Shown: piece after piece, positions 17,378 through 24,843 of the stretch
How positions within the stretch are numbered: the stretch's first letter is position 1
Layout of the letters: the number at the start of each line of letters is the position of its first letter
Assembly (NCBI GenBank): GCA_964584755.1
Contig: CAZPAV010000011.1
Span: forward strand, 1 to 62,543
Source: CAZPAV01 sp964584755
Lineage (GTDB): Bacteria; Actinomycetota; Acidimicrobiia; Spongiisociales; UBA5794
Length of the DNA stretch: 62,543 nucleotides
Reading direction: 5' to 3'
The notes under the pieces: generated by a model
Databases searched by the model: none
The model's input: only the letters and a program-made list of their open reading frames with translations
What the model was told of the DNA's origin: nothing
Made by a program: the position numbers and the translations under genes

Positions 17378-17816
17378 GATCCGTGGCTGCGACATCCCGG
17401 AGGATCGGTACTACTGGCCGGAGAAGCACGTCTGGGCACGGTCGGAGGAGGACGGAACCGTCACGGTGGGCGTCACCGACGTCGCCCAGCACCTCGCCCA
17501 CGCCATCATCTCGGCCCTCCCCAAGCCGGCGGGGAAGAGGGCGAAGCGAGGGAGGAGCCTGGGGACGATCGAGAGCGGCAAGTGGGTTGGCCCGGTGACC
17601 TCCCCGGTCACCGGTGAGGTCGTCGCCACGAACCCCGTGCTGGCGACGGACCCGGGGATCATCAACCGCGACCCGTACGGCGAGGGTTGGTTCAGCCGGG
17701 TCCGGCCCGCCGACTGGGCGGGCGACGCGGCCGAGCTCGTGTCCGGCGCCGAGGGAGTCGCCGCGTACGAGGCGTTCCTCACGGCCGAGGGCATCGACTG
17801 CGGTTCCGCTGCATGA
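17370..17816 (+). CDS. lbpA: LbpA, lipoate-binding protein (GcvH-like), first copy
   Basis: 148-aa GcvH-fold protein. The lipoylation hairpin is SLGTIESGKWVGPVTSPVTG with the target Lys at residue 71; the C-terminal NRDPYGEGWFSRVRP is typical of the family. In sHdr organisms LbpA carries the sulfur intermediate on lipoamide during oxidation to sulfite, unlike glycine-cleavage GcvH. A second copy and a ligase follow at once, and no glycine-cleavage gene is nearby, so the sulfur role is well supported. Starts at a GTG overlapping the zinc-finger-like gene. Confidence 0.92.
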   Translation: MAEIRGCDIPEDRYYWPEKHVWARSEEDGTVTVGVTDVAQHLAHAIISALPKPAGKRAKRGRSLGTIESGKWVGPVTSPVTGEVVATNPVLATDPGIINRDPYGEGWFSRVRPADWAGDAAELVSGAEGVAAYEAFLTAEGIDCGSAA

Positions 17817-18268
17817 GCGCGACCGTCTACCGGGGGTGCGTCATCCCCGACGGCTACCTCTTCGACGTGGAGGGCGACCTCTGGGTGAGGTTCGAGGACG
17901 GCGGGGCGCGGGTCGGGCTCACCGACGTCGCGCAGACCCGGATGGGGAAGATGGTGTCGATCCGCTTCAAGAAGCCGGGGAGGAGGGTGCGCGCCGGCGG
18001 ATCGGTCGCCACCGTGGAGAGCGCCAAGTGGGTCGGGCCCATCCACGTGCCGTTCGCCTGTGAGGTGGTGGCGACGAACGAGGCGGCGTACGTCGAGAAC
18101 ATCCTCGTGGGGAACAAGGACCCGTACGGGGCGGGATGGATCGCGGTCGTCCGTCCCGAGGATCCGGCGACGGCCGGCGAGGGGCTCCTCGGGGGCGAGG
18201 CGGCGGTGGCGGCGTACATGGCCCGTATCGACGAGCTCGACATCACCTGTTTCCGCTGCGCGGACTGA
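17813..18268 (+). CDS. lbpA: LbpA, lipoate-binding protein, second copy
   Basis: 151-aa paralogue of the preceding gene, coupled by ATGA. The lipoyl site is SVATVESAKWVGPIHVPFA with Lys72. The N-terminus (YRGCVIPDGYLFDVEGDLWVRFEDGG) is more divergent from classical GcvH than the first copy, and the C-terminus ends with TCFRCAD, adding two cysteines. The copies differ enough to be ancient paralogues rather than a fresh duplication, hinting at distinct partners. Confidence 0.92.
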   Translation: MSATVYRGCVIPDGYLFDVEGDLWVRFEDGGARVGLTDVAQTRMGKMVSIRFKKPGRRVRAGGSVATVESAKWVGPIHVPFACEVVATNEAAYVENILVGNKDPYGAGWIAVVRPEDPATAGEGLLGGEAAVAAYMARIDELDITCFRCAD

Positions 18269-18284
18269 GGAGGGAGGAACGGAC

Positions 18285-19361
18285 GTGACGATTCGACTGC
18301 TCGACTTCGGCGAGGTGAGTGCCCTGCGCTCCCAGGCCATCTATCACGGGGTGGCGTACGCCCTGCGCCGGGAGGATCCCGACGTGATCACGCTCATGCG
18401 TCCCCGGGAGCCGTACGTGTGTATCGGCCACCACCAGGACGCCGCCACGGAGGTGGACCTCGCCTACTGCCGGGAGGCGGGCCTGCCCGTGTACCGCCGG
18501 GAGGTCGGGGGAGGCGCCGTGTACCTCGACGGCGGCCAGACGTTCTGGCACACGATCTTCCACCACACCCGGGTGCCCTCCACCCTCACCGAGGTGTACC
18601 GGACGTTCCTCGCCGGCCCGGTGCTGGCGCTCAACCGGATGGGGATCCCGGCCGTGCACCGTCCCGTGAACGACCTCCAGGTGGAGGGGAGGAAGATCGG
18701 CGGGACGGGCGCGGCGACGATCGGCGAGGCGATGGTGGTGGCGGGGAGTCTCCTGTTCGACTTCGACTACGCCCTGATGGTGCGCGTCCTGCGGGTGCCG
18801 TCGGAGAAGTTCCGCGACAAGCTGTACTCGACGATGCAGGAGTACCTCACGACGATCCACCGGGAGCTCGGGGACCGGGCGCCGTCTCGGGAGGCCGCCG
18901 TGGAGCTCCTCGTCGCGGCGTTCGCGGAGACGCTGGGCCGGGAGCTCGTTCGCGACGATCCCCGGCCGGAGGAGCTGGAGGCCATCGCCGCCCAGGAGGA
19001 GCGCATCGCGTCGCCGGGTTGGCTCCACCTCGACGGGCTCCCGGCGTCGGGCAACGTCGTGAAGGTCTCCGCCGGCGTGCGGGTCCTCGAAGGCGCGCAC
19101 AAGGCGCCCGGCGGTCTGGTCCGGGCGACGGTAGCGATCCGCGACGACGTCATCGACGGGCTCGTGCTCTCGGGCGACTTCTTCATGGAGCCGGCTGAGG
19201 CCCGGTGGGATCTCCAGGAGGCTCTCGTCGGTGTCCCGTACCGGGAGGAGGCCGTCCTGCGGGTCGTCAAGGGCCTGCTCGACACGGTCGACGCCCCGGG
19301 GCTCGACGCGGTCGACGTCGCCGCGGCGATCCTCCCCGAGGCGGTGGACCGGGGAGGCTGA
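18285..19361 (+). CDS. lplA: Lipoate-protein ligase (LplA family), sHdr-associated
   Basis: 358-aa BPL/LplA-family protein. The lipoyl-AMP-binding motif is RREVGGGAVYLDGGQTFWHT and the catalytic Lys lies in NDLQVEGRKIGGTGAATIGEAM. A C-terminal accessory domain is retained (residues about 245-358). It would load lipoate or octanoate onto the two LbpA proteins. The lipoyl synthases LipS1/LipS2, encoded beside this gene in some sHdr organisms, are not in the window. Start GTG at 18285, well placed after AGGAGGGAGG. Last gene of the operon. Confidence 0.92.
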   Translation: MTIRLLDFGEVSALRSQAIYHGVAYALRREDPDVITLMRPREPYVCIGHHQDAATEVDLAYCREAGLPVYRREVGGGAVYLDGGQTFWHTIFHHTRVPSTLTEVYRTFLAGPVLALNRMGIPAVHRPVNDLQVEGRKIGGTGAATIGEAMVVAGSLLFDFDYALMVRVLRVPSEKFRDKLYSTMQEYLTTIHRELGDRAPSREAAVELLVAAFAETLGRELVRDDPRPEELEAIAAQEERIASPGWLHLDGLPASGNVVKVSAGVRVLEGAHKAPGGLVRATVAIRDDVIDGLVLSGDFFMEPAEARWDLQEALVGVPYREEAVLRVVKGLLDTVDAPGLDAVDVAAAILPEAVDRGG

Positions 19362-19372
19362 TCCTCCCCCGG
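19349..19372 (+). terminator. Hairpin at the end of the shdr-lplA operon
   Basis: CCGGGGAGG (19349-19357) pairs with CCTCCCCCGG (19363-19372) with one bulged C; the lplA stop codon lies in the loop region. There is no T-run, so it may only attenuate read-through into the next operon. Confidence 0.35.
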
Positions 19373-19379
19373 AGACCGG

Positions 19380-19409
19380 TTGACAGCGGGGCTCCGGCGG
19401 AACCAGTAT
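19380..19409 (+). promoter_or_regulatory. Promoter of the Soe-like operon
   Basis: A perfect -35 box TTGACA (19380-19385) is followed at 17-18 bp by a weak -10 region (CAGTAT, 19404-19409). Operator site C begins over this -10 region. Transcription would start near 19415, downstream of the in-frame ATG at 19408, so that ATG is unlikely to be the translation start. Confidence 0.55.
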
Positions 19410-19425
19410 GCGTACATTCGCATAT
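19406..19425. promoter_or_regulatory. Operator site C before the Soe-like operon
   Basis: GTATGCG-TACATT-CGCATAT, near-perfect inverted arms with the same 6-bp spacing as sites A and B. Its 19409-19424 core is the exact reverse complement of 6378-6393. It overlaps the -10 region, where a bound repressor would exclude RNA polymerase. Confidence 0.65.
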
Positions 19426-19458
19426 GCGCAACGGCGGCGACGAGGAGAGGGGCGGAGG

Positions 19459-21108
19459 CTGCGCTACGGATTCGTCATCGACCAGCGGTCGTGTATCGGC
19501 TGTCACGCCTGCACGGTGGCCTGCAAGACCGAGCACGGGGTCGCGTTGGGCGTGAACCGGACGTGGGTCAGGTACGTCGAGAAGGGGCGGTGGCCCGACA
19601 CGCGCCGGTACTTCTCGGTCCTGCGCTGCAACCACTGCACCGACCCCCCCTGTGTGCGCATCTGTCCCACCGCGGCGCTGTACGTCCGTGGCGACGGGAT
19701 CGTCGACTTCGACACGAGCCGCTGCATCGGGTGCAAGTCGTGCATGCAGGCGTGCCCGTACGACGCGTTGTACATCGACCCGGACGAGCACACCGCGCAG
19801 AAGTGCAACTACTGCAGCCATCGGGTCGACGTCGGCCTCGAGCCGGCCTGCGTCGTCGTCTGTCCGGAGCGGGCGATCGTCGCCGGAGACCTCGACGACC
19901 CGACCTCACGGATCGCCCGGCTCGTCGCCACCGAGCAGACGACGGTCCGTGCCCCCGAGCAGGGGACGGGACCCAACGTCTTCTATCTCGGCGTCGAGTC
20001 CGCGAACGTCGAGCCGTTGCGCGCCGAGCCCCTCGTCGACGGGGGCATGTGGCGGGACCCGCCGGGGCTCGAGTCGTGGCTCGCGGTGGATCTCGCCGAG
20101 CCGGCCTCGGCGGGGCGCCCGGTCGCCGACGGGGGCGCGGTCGGGTCGCGCCCGGGCTCGCCGCGACGGATCGCACGCGGCCGGGGAGGAGCTCCGGCGC
20201 GGGTGGTGTACGACACCGACCACCCGATGCCGTGGGGATGGCGGGTCTCGAGCTACTTCCTCGCCAAGGGCATCGCCGCGGGGATCGCCCTCGCCGCCGC
20301 CGTCGCCTTGCTCTTCGGTGCCGGCGTCGACTCGACCTGGATGTCCTGGGCGGCGCCGCTCGTCTCGGGGGCGTTCCTGGCGTCGACCGGGGTGCTGCTC
20401 GTCTGGGACCTGAAGCGACCCGATCGCTTCCACTACCTCCTGACGAGGGGCAATCCGTCGTCGTGGCTCGTCAGAGGGGCCTGGATCCTCACCGCCTTCG
20501 CCGTCGTCGACGTCCTGTGGTTCCTCGCCGGGGTCACCGGGAGGTGGAGTCTGGTACCCGTCCTCATCTGGGTCTGCGCCGTGCTCGCGCTCGCAGTCGC
20601 CGGGTACACGGCGTTCCTGTTCGGACAGGCCGAGGGCCGGGACCTGTGGCAGAGTCCGACGCTGCCGTGGCACATGATCGCCGCCGCCCTCACCCTCGGC
20701 GGCGGCGTGTCGCTGATCGCGGCGCTGTTCTCCGACGTGGGCGCACCCCTGGGGAGCGTCGCCCCGTCGACCTCGACTCCCCACGGCGCGCTCGGGGTCG
20801 CCGCCTTCGCCTGGACGATGATGGTGGGGACGGCGGCCCTGGGGTCGCTGGCCGCCGGCGAGATGACGTCCCGACATCCCACCGCCGGCATCGCCGCGGC
20901 GGTGCATCACCTGACCGAGGGCCGCTACGCCGGCGAGTACCGGCTCGGGCTCGTCTTGGGTGTCCTCGTGCCGCTGCTCGCCGCCGGCGCGGTGCTCGCC
21001 GGTGCGGTGACGGTCCTCGGAGCGATCGGCGGTGTCGCGGCATCCATCGGGATCTGGCTCGCGGACGACGCGTTCGTGCGAGCCGGACAGAGCGTCCCCC
21101 TGAGCTGA
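19459..21108 (+). CDS. Fused ferredoxin-NrfD/PsrC subunit of a Soe-like molybdoenzyme
   Basis: About 549 aa from a CTG at 19459 (the ATG at 19408 would add 17 residues but lies in the operator). The N-terminal part is a PsrB/SoeB-type subunit with four [4Fe-4S] motifs: CIGCHACTVACK, CNHCTDPPCVRICP, CIGCKSCMQACP and CNYCSHRVD...CVVVCP. After a disordered Gly/Arg linker (about 190-240), the C-terminal part is an NrfD/PsrC-like quinone-reactive anchor with about eight helices. Electron wire and anchor are thus one polypeptide, where SoeB and SoeC are usually separate. There is no signal peptide, fitting a cytoplasm-facing enzyme. Confidence 0.88.
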   Translation: MRYGFVIDQRSCIGCHACTVACKTEHGVALGVNRTWVRYVEKGRWPDTRRYFSVLRCNHCTDPPCVRICPTAALYVRGDGIVDFDTSRCIGCKSCMQACPYDALYIDPDEHTAQKCNYCSHRVDVGLEPACVVVCPERAIVAGDLDDPTSRIARLVATEQTTVRAPEQGTGPNVFYLGVESANVEPLRAEPLVDGGMWRDPPGLESWLAVDLAEPASAGRPVADGGAVGSRPGSPRRIARGRGGAPARVVYDTDHPMPWGWRVSSYFLAKGIAAGIALAAAVALLFGAGVDSTWMSWAAPLVSGAFLASTGVLLVWDLKRPDRFHYLLTRGNPSSWLVRGAWILTAFAVVDVLWFLAGVTGRWSLVPVLIWVCAVLALAVAGYTAFLFGQAEGRDLWQSPTLPWHMIAAALTLGGGVSLIAALFSDVGAPLGSVAPSTSTPHGALGVAAFAWTMMVGTAALGSLAAGEMTSRHPTAGIAAAVHHLTEGRYAGEYRLGLVLGVLVPLLAAGAVLAGAVTVLGAIGGVAASIGIWLADDAFVRAGQSVPLS

Positions 21109-21118
21109 GGTGTGAACC

Positions 21119-23893
21119 ATGACGACCGAACGTGACGTGCCGGGGCCGGCGCCGGAGGGCGGGTTGACGAGCTACCCACCTCCGGAGCGATGGGACGATT
21201 GGGAGGAGTGGGACGCGAAGGCCTGGCCCGATCGTGTGCGGCGCCGGGTCCGGCTGGTGCCCACCACCTGCTTCAACTGCGAGGCGGCGTGCGGTCTCCT
21301 GGCGTACGTGGACAAGGACACGGGGGAGATCCGCCGCTTCGAGGGCAACCCGGTGCACCCCGGTTCTCGGGGCCGGAACTGCGCCAAGGGCCCGGCGACG
21401 CTCAACCAGGTCTACGACCCGGAACGCATCCTCCATCCCCTGCGCCGGACCGGTCCGCGCGGCGGAGGGGGATGGGAGCGGGTCACCTGGGAGGAGGCCC
21501 TCGAGGACATCGCGGGCCGCATCCGTCGCGCCCTGCAGGAGGGACGGCACGACGAGATCATGTACCACGTCGGCCGGCCCGGTGAGGACGGGTTCATGGA
21601 GCGGACCCTCCGGGCGTGGGGCGTCGACGGCCACAACTCCCACACGAACATCTGCTCCTCGGGGGCCCGGGTCGGGTACGCGACCTGGTCCGGATACGAC
21701 CGTCCCTCATCGGACTTCGCCAACGCCCGGTTCATCCTGCTGCTGTCGGCCCATCTCGAGACGGGCCACTACTTCAACCCGCACGCGCAGCGGATCATCG
21801 AGGCGAAACGGTCCGGGGCGAAGATCGCCACGGTCGATCCCCGTCTCTCGAACACGGCGTCGATGTCGGACTTCTGGCTCTCGACGTGGCCGGGGACGGA
21901 ACCGGCGCTCCTCCTCGCCATCGCCCGGCTCCTGCTCGAGTGGAACGCGGTGGATCACGACTTCGTCCGGCGCTGGGTCAACTGGGAGCAGGCCCTGGAG
22001 CACCGATTCCCGGAGCGATCCCGTACCTACGAGGCGTTCGTCGACGCGCTGCGGGAGACGTACGCCTCCTTCACCCCGGAGTGGGCCGCCGAGGAGTGTG
22101 GCATCGAGGCGGCTCAGATCGTCGCCGTCGCAGAGGGGATCGCCGCGGCGGGACACCGGTTCTCCTCCCACACGTGGCGCTCGGTCGGCTCCGGGAACCT
22201 CGGGGGCTGGCAGGGCGCCCGGTGCCTGTGGTTCCTCCACGTCCTCACCGGCTCGGTGGGGACCGTGGGAGGCTGCTCGCCGAGCGCGTGGGGGAAGTTC
22301 GCGCCGGAGCACTGGAACATGCCGCCCCGGCACACGCGCTGGAACGAGCTGGCGTGGCCTCGCGAGTACCCGCTCGCCTACCACGAGATGAGCATCCTGC
22401 TCCCGCACTTCCTCAAGGAGGGTCGCGGTCGTCTCGACGTCTACTTCACCCGTGTGTACAACCCGCTGTGGACGAACCCGGACGGTTTCTCCTGGCTCGA
22501 GGTCCTCACCGACGAGGCGAAGGTGGGCCTCCACGTCGCCCTCACCCCCACGTGGTCGGAGACGGCGTGGTTCGCCGACTACGTGCTCCCGATGGGCGTC
22601 GCCGCCGAGCGGCACGACACGCACTCCTCCGAGACGCACGCCGCCCGCTGGTTGGCGTTCCGGCAGCCCGTGCTGCGGGTCGCGGCGGAACGGGACGGCC
22701 GGAAGGTCGAGCGGACCTACGAGACGAACCCGGGCGAGGTGTGGGAGGAGACGGAGTTCTGGATCGATCTCTCCTGGAGGATCGATCCCGACGGCTCCCT
22801 GGGGATCCGGCGCTGGTTCGCCTCGCCCGCCGATCCTTCCCGGCCCGTCTCGGTCGACGAGTACTACGGCTGGATGTTCGCGAACTCGGTTCCCGGTCTG
22901 CCCGAGAAGGCGGACGCCGAGGGCCTGACGCCCCTGGGGTACATGCGCCGCTACGGCGTCGTGGAGGTCGCCAAGGACGTCTACGAGGTCCACGAGGAGC
23001 CCGTCGCCGGGGACGAGGTCGGTGCGGACGACCTCGTGAGGCGCGGGGGCTCGGTGGTGGGGGTTCGGGTCGACGGCGAGGCGAGGACCGGGTTCGCCAC
23101 CCCGAGCCGGAAGCTGGAGTGGTACTCGAGGACGCTGGACGAGTGGGGATGGCACGAGGAGGCCGTACCCACCTATCTGCGGACCCACGTCCACTGGCGG
23201 GATCTCGACCTGGCGGGGAACGAGCGGATCCTGCTTCCCATCTTCCGGTTGCCGACGCTCATCCACACCCGGTCGGGGAACGCGAAGTACCTCTACGAGA
23301 TCAGCCACGGTCATCCGCTCTGGGTGAACCCCGACGACGCCGAGGCCCTCGGTCTCGCCACCGGGGACCTCGTGAGGATCACCACCGAGATCGGCTGGTT
23401 CGTCATGCGCGCCTGGTGCTCGGAGGGGATCCGGCCGGGCGTGGTCGCAGCCTCCCATCACTTCGGACGGTGGCGGCTCGGCGACGACGGCGGTACCGAC
23501 CGGTGGGCCTCGGCCCTGGTCGACGTGGAGCGGATGGGCGACGGACGGTGGCGGCTCCGCCAGCGGAAGGGGATCGAGCCGTTCGTCTCCGACGACCCGG
23601 ACTCGCAGCGCATCTGGTGGCGTGACCCCGGGGTGCATCAGAACCTCGCCTTCGCGGTGCACCCCGATCCCGTCTCCGGGATGCACTGCTGGCATCAGCG
23701 GGTGCGGTTGACGCCGGCCCACCCCGGCGACCGGTACGGGGACGTCGTGGTGGACACCGACCGCGCCCACGAGGTGTACCGGGAGTGGTTGACGATGACG
23801 CGTCCCGCGCCCGGGCCGGGGGGCCTGCGGCGACCCCTCTGGCTGGCGAGGCCGGTGAAGCCGGTTCCGGAGGCGTACCGCCTCACCACGTGA
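21119..23893 (+). CDS. Molybdopterin oxidoreductase, SoeA/PsrA-like catalytic subunit
   Basis: 924-aa DMSO-reductase-family protein. The proximal cluster motif is CFNCEAACG...NCAKG (Cys51, 54, 58, 88), and Cys179 in HTNICSSGARVG is the likely molybdenum ligand. The C-terminal cofactor-binding barrel includes HPLWVNPDDAEALGLATGDLVRITTEIG. No twin-arginine signal is present, so it works in the cytoplasm, as SoeA does when oxidising sulfite to sulfate with electrons going to quinone. Polysulfide or thiosulfate reductases are related but are normally exported. Next to sHdr, which releases sulfite, a sulfite dehydrogenase is the best inference. Confidence 0.85.
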   Translation: MTTERDVPGPAPEGGLTSYPPPERWDDWEEWDAKAWPDRVRRRVRLVPTTCFNCEAACGLLAYVDKDTGEIRRFEGNPVHPGSRGRNCAKGPATLNQVYDPERILHPLRRTGPRGGGGWERVTWEEALEDIAGRIRRALQEGRHDEIMYHVGRPGEDGFMERTLRAWGVDGHNSHTNICSSGARVGYATWSGYDRPSSDFANARFILLLSAHLETGHYFNPHAQRIIEAKRSGAKIATVDPRLSNTASMSDFWLSTWPGTEPALLLAIARLLLEWNAVDHDFVRRWVNWEQALEHRFPERSRTYEAFVDALRETYASFTPEWAAEECGIEAAQIVAVAEGIAAAGHRFSSHTWRSVGSGNLGGWQGARCLWFLHVLTGSVGTVGGCSPSAWGKFAPEHWNMPPRHTRWNELAWPREYPLAYHEMSILLPHFLKEGRGRLDVYFTRVYNPLWTNPDGFSWLEVLTDEAKVGLHVALTPTWSETAWFADYVLPMGVAAERHDTHSSETHAARWLAFRQPVLRVAAERDGRKVERTYETNPGEVWEETEFWIDLSWRIDPDGSLGIRRWFASPADPSRPVSVDEYYGWMFANSVPGLPEKADAEGLTPLGYMRRYGVVEVAKDVYEVHEEPVAGDEVGADDLVRRGGSVVGVRVDGEARTGFATPSRKLEWYSRTLDEWGWHEEAVPTYLRTHVHWRDLDLAGNERILLPIFRLPTLIHTRSGNAKYLYEISHGHPLWVNPDDAEALGLATGDLVRITTEIGWFVMRAWCSEGIRPGVVAASHHFGRWRLGDDGGTDRWASALVDVERMGDGRWRLRQRKGIEPFVSDDPDSQRIWWRDPGVHQNLAFAVHPDPVSGMHCWHQRVRLTPAHPGDRYGDVVVDTDRAHEVYREWLTMTRPAPGPGGLRRPLWLARPVKPVPEAYRLTT

Positions 23894-23964
23894 GCTCCGG
23901 CGGCGGCACCGGCGGCGTGTCCGCACCGTTCGTCGCGTGAGATCGGGACCTCTGCCCCTATTTC

Positions 23965-23978
23965 ACCGACCGGTCGGT
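23965..23978. promoter_or_regulatory. 14-bp perfect palindrome before the Nfn-like pair
   Basis: ACCGACCGGTCGGT is a perfect palindrome in the 113-nt gap between the molybdoenzyme gene and the flavoprotein pair, 29 nt before the next start. Its form is typical of TetR-family operators. No TetR gene is present in the window. Confidence 0.4.
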
Positions 23979-24006
23979 CGGCAAGATGTGCGGCGCGGAG
24001 GTGTCC

Positions 24007-24843
24007 ATGAACCGGATCCTGGAGGCCAGGTTCCTCGCGCCGGGAGTGAAGTACTTCCGGGTCGAGGCTCCCGAGATCGCCCGGCGACGGCGGCCGGGAC
24101 AGTTCGTCATCCTCAGGGTGGCGCCGGAGGGGGAGCGCATCCCGTTGACCATCGCCGACGGGGATCCCGACGACGGCTGGATCGCCCTCGTGGTCCAGGG
24201 CGTCGGCCGCACGACGATGACGCTGAACACCCTCGAGACGGGCGACCACATCCGCGATCTCGCCGGCCCGCTGGGGATGCCCTCCGCGATCCGTCACTAC
24301 GGGACCGCGGTCGTCGTCGGGGGCGGGGTGGGCACCGCCATCGCGTATCCGACGGCGGTGGCCCTCGCCGCCGCCGGGAACGAGACCATCGCCATCATCG
24401 GTGGGAGGAGCCGCGAGTACGTCATCCTCGAGGAGGAGCTCCGGGCCGCGGGCGTCGCGGTACGTCCCACCACCGACGACGGAAGTCACGGGCGGCACGG
24501 CTTCGTCACCGACGAGCTCGCCGACCTCGTGGCGGAACGGACCGTCGATCACGTCCTCGCCATCGGTCCCGTTCCCATGATGCGCGCCGTCGCCGAGGTC
24601 ACCCGCCCGCGCGGCATCCCCACCGTGGTCAGCCTCAACCCCATCATGGTCGACGGGACGGGGATGTGCGGCGGCTGTCGGGTGGTGGTGGGGGGCGAGA
24701 CGCGCTTCGCGTGCGTCGACGGCCCCGAGTTCGATGCGCACCTCGTCGACTTCGCCCTGCTCGAACGGCGGAACGCCAGCTACCGCCGCTTCGAGGCCGC
24801 GCGCCGCGAGGCGTTCGTCGCCGAACGGCCGGTGGGTGCCTGA
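24007..24843 (+). CDS. NfnA/SudB-like ferredoxin-NADP reductase subunit
   Basis: 278-aa FNR-like protein. FAD-binding part near RRRRPGQFVILRVAPEGERIPLTIAD, NAD(P)-binding part near AVVVGGGVGTAIAYPTAVALAAAGN, and a C-terminal [2Fe-2S] motif MCGGCRVVVGGETRFACVDGPEFDAH. This is the layout of the small subunit of NADH-dependent ferredoxin:NADP reductase (NfnA) and of archaeal sulfide dehydrogenase (SudB). The ATG at 24007 follows GGAGGTG; an ATG seven codons earlier has no such site. It is coupled to the large-subunit gene by TGATG. Confidence 0.85.
   Translation: MNRILEARFLAPGVKYFRVEAPEIARRRRPGQFVILRVAPEGERIPLTIADGDPDDGWIALVVQGVGRTTMTLNTLETGDHIRDLAGPLGMPSAIRHYGTAVVVGGGVGTAIAYPTAVALAAAGNETIAIIGGRSREYVILEEELRAAGVAVRPTTDDGSHGRHGFVTDELADLVAERTVDHVLAIGPVPMMRAVAEVTRPRGIPTVVSLNPIMVDGTGMCGGCRVVVGGETRFACVDGPEFDAHLVDFALLERRNASYRRFEAARREAFVAERPVGA

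Noticed and set aside
19408..19458. ATG at 19408 as start of the fused Soe-like subunit
   Set aside because: Lies within the operator and upstream of, or at, the predicted transcription start; the encoded residues are Arg-rich and unlike ferredoxin N-termini.
21707..23926. 739-codon minus-strand frame opposite the molybdoenzyme
   Set aside because: Antisense shadow lacking any family pattern; the sense strand has Cys cluster and cofactor motifs.
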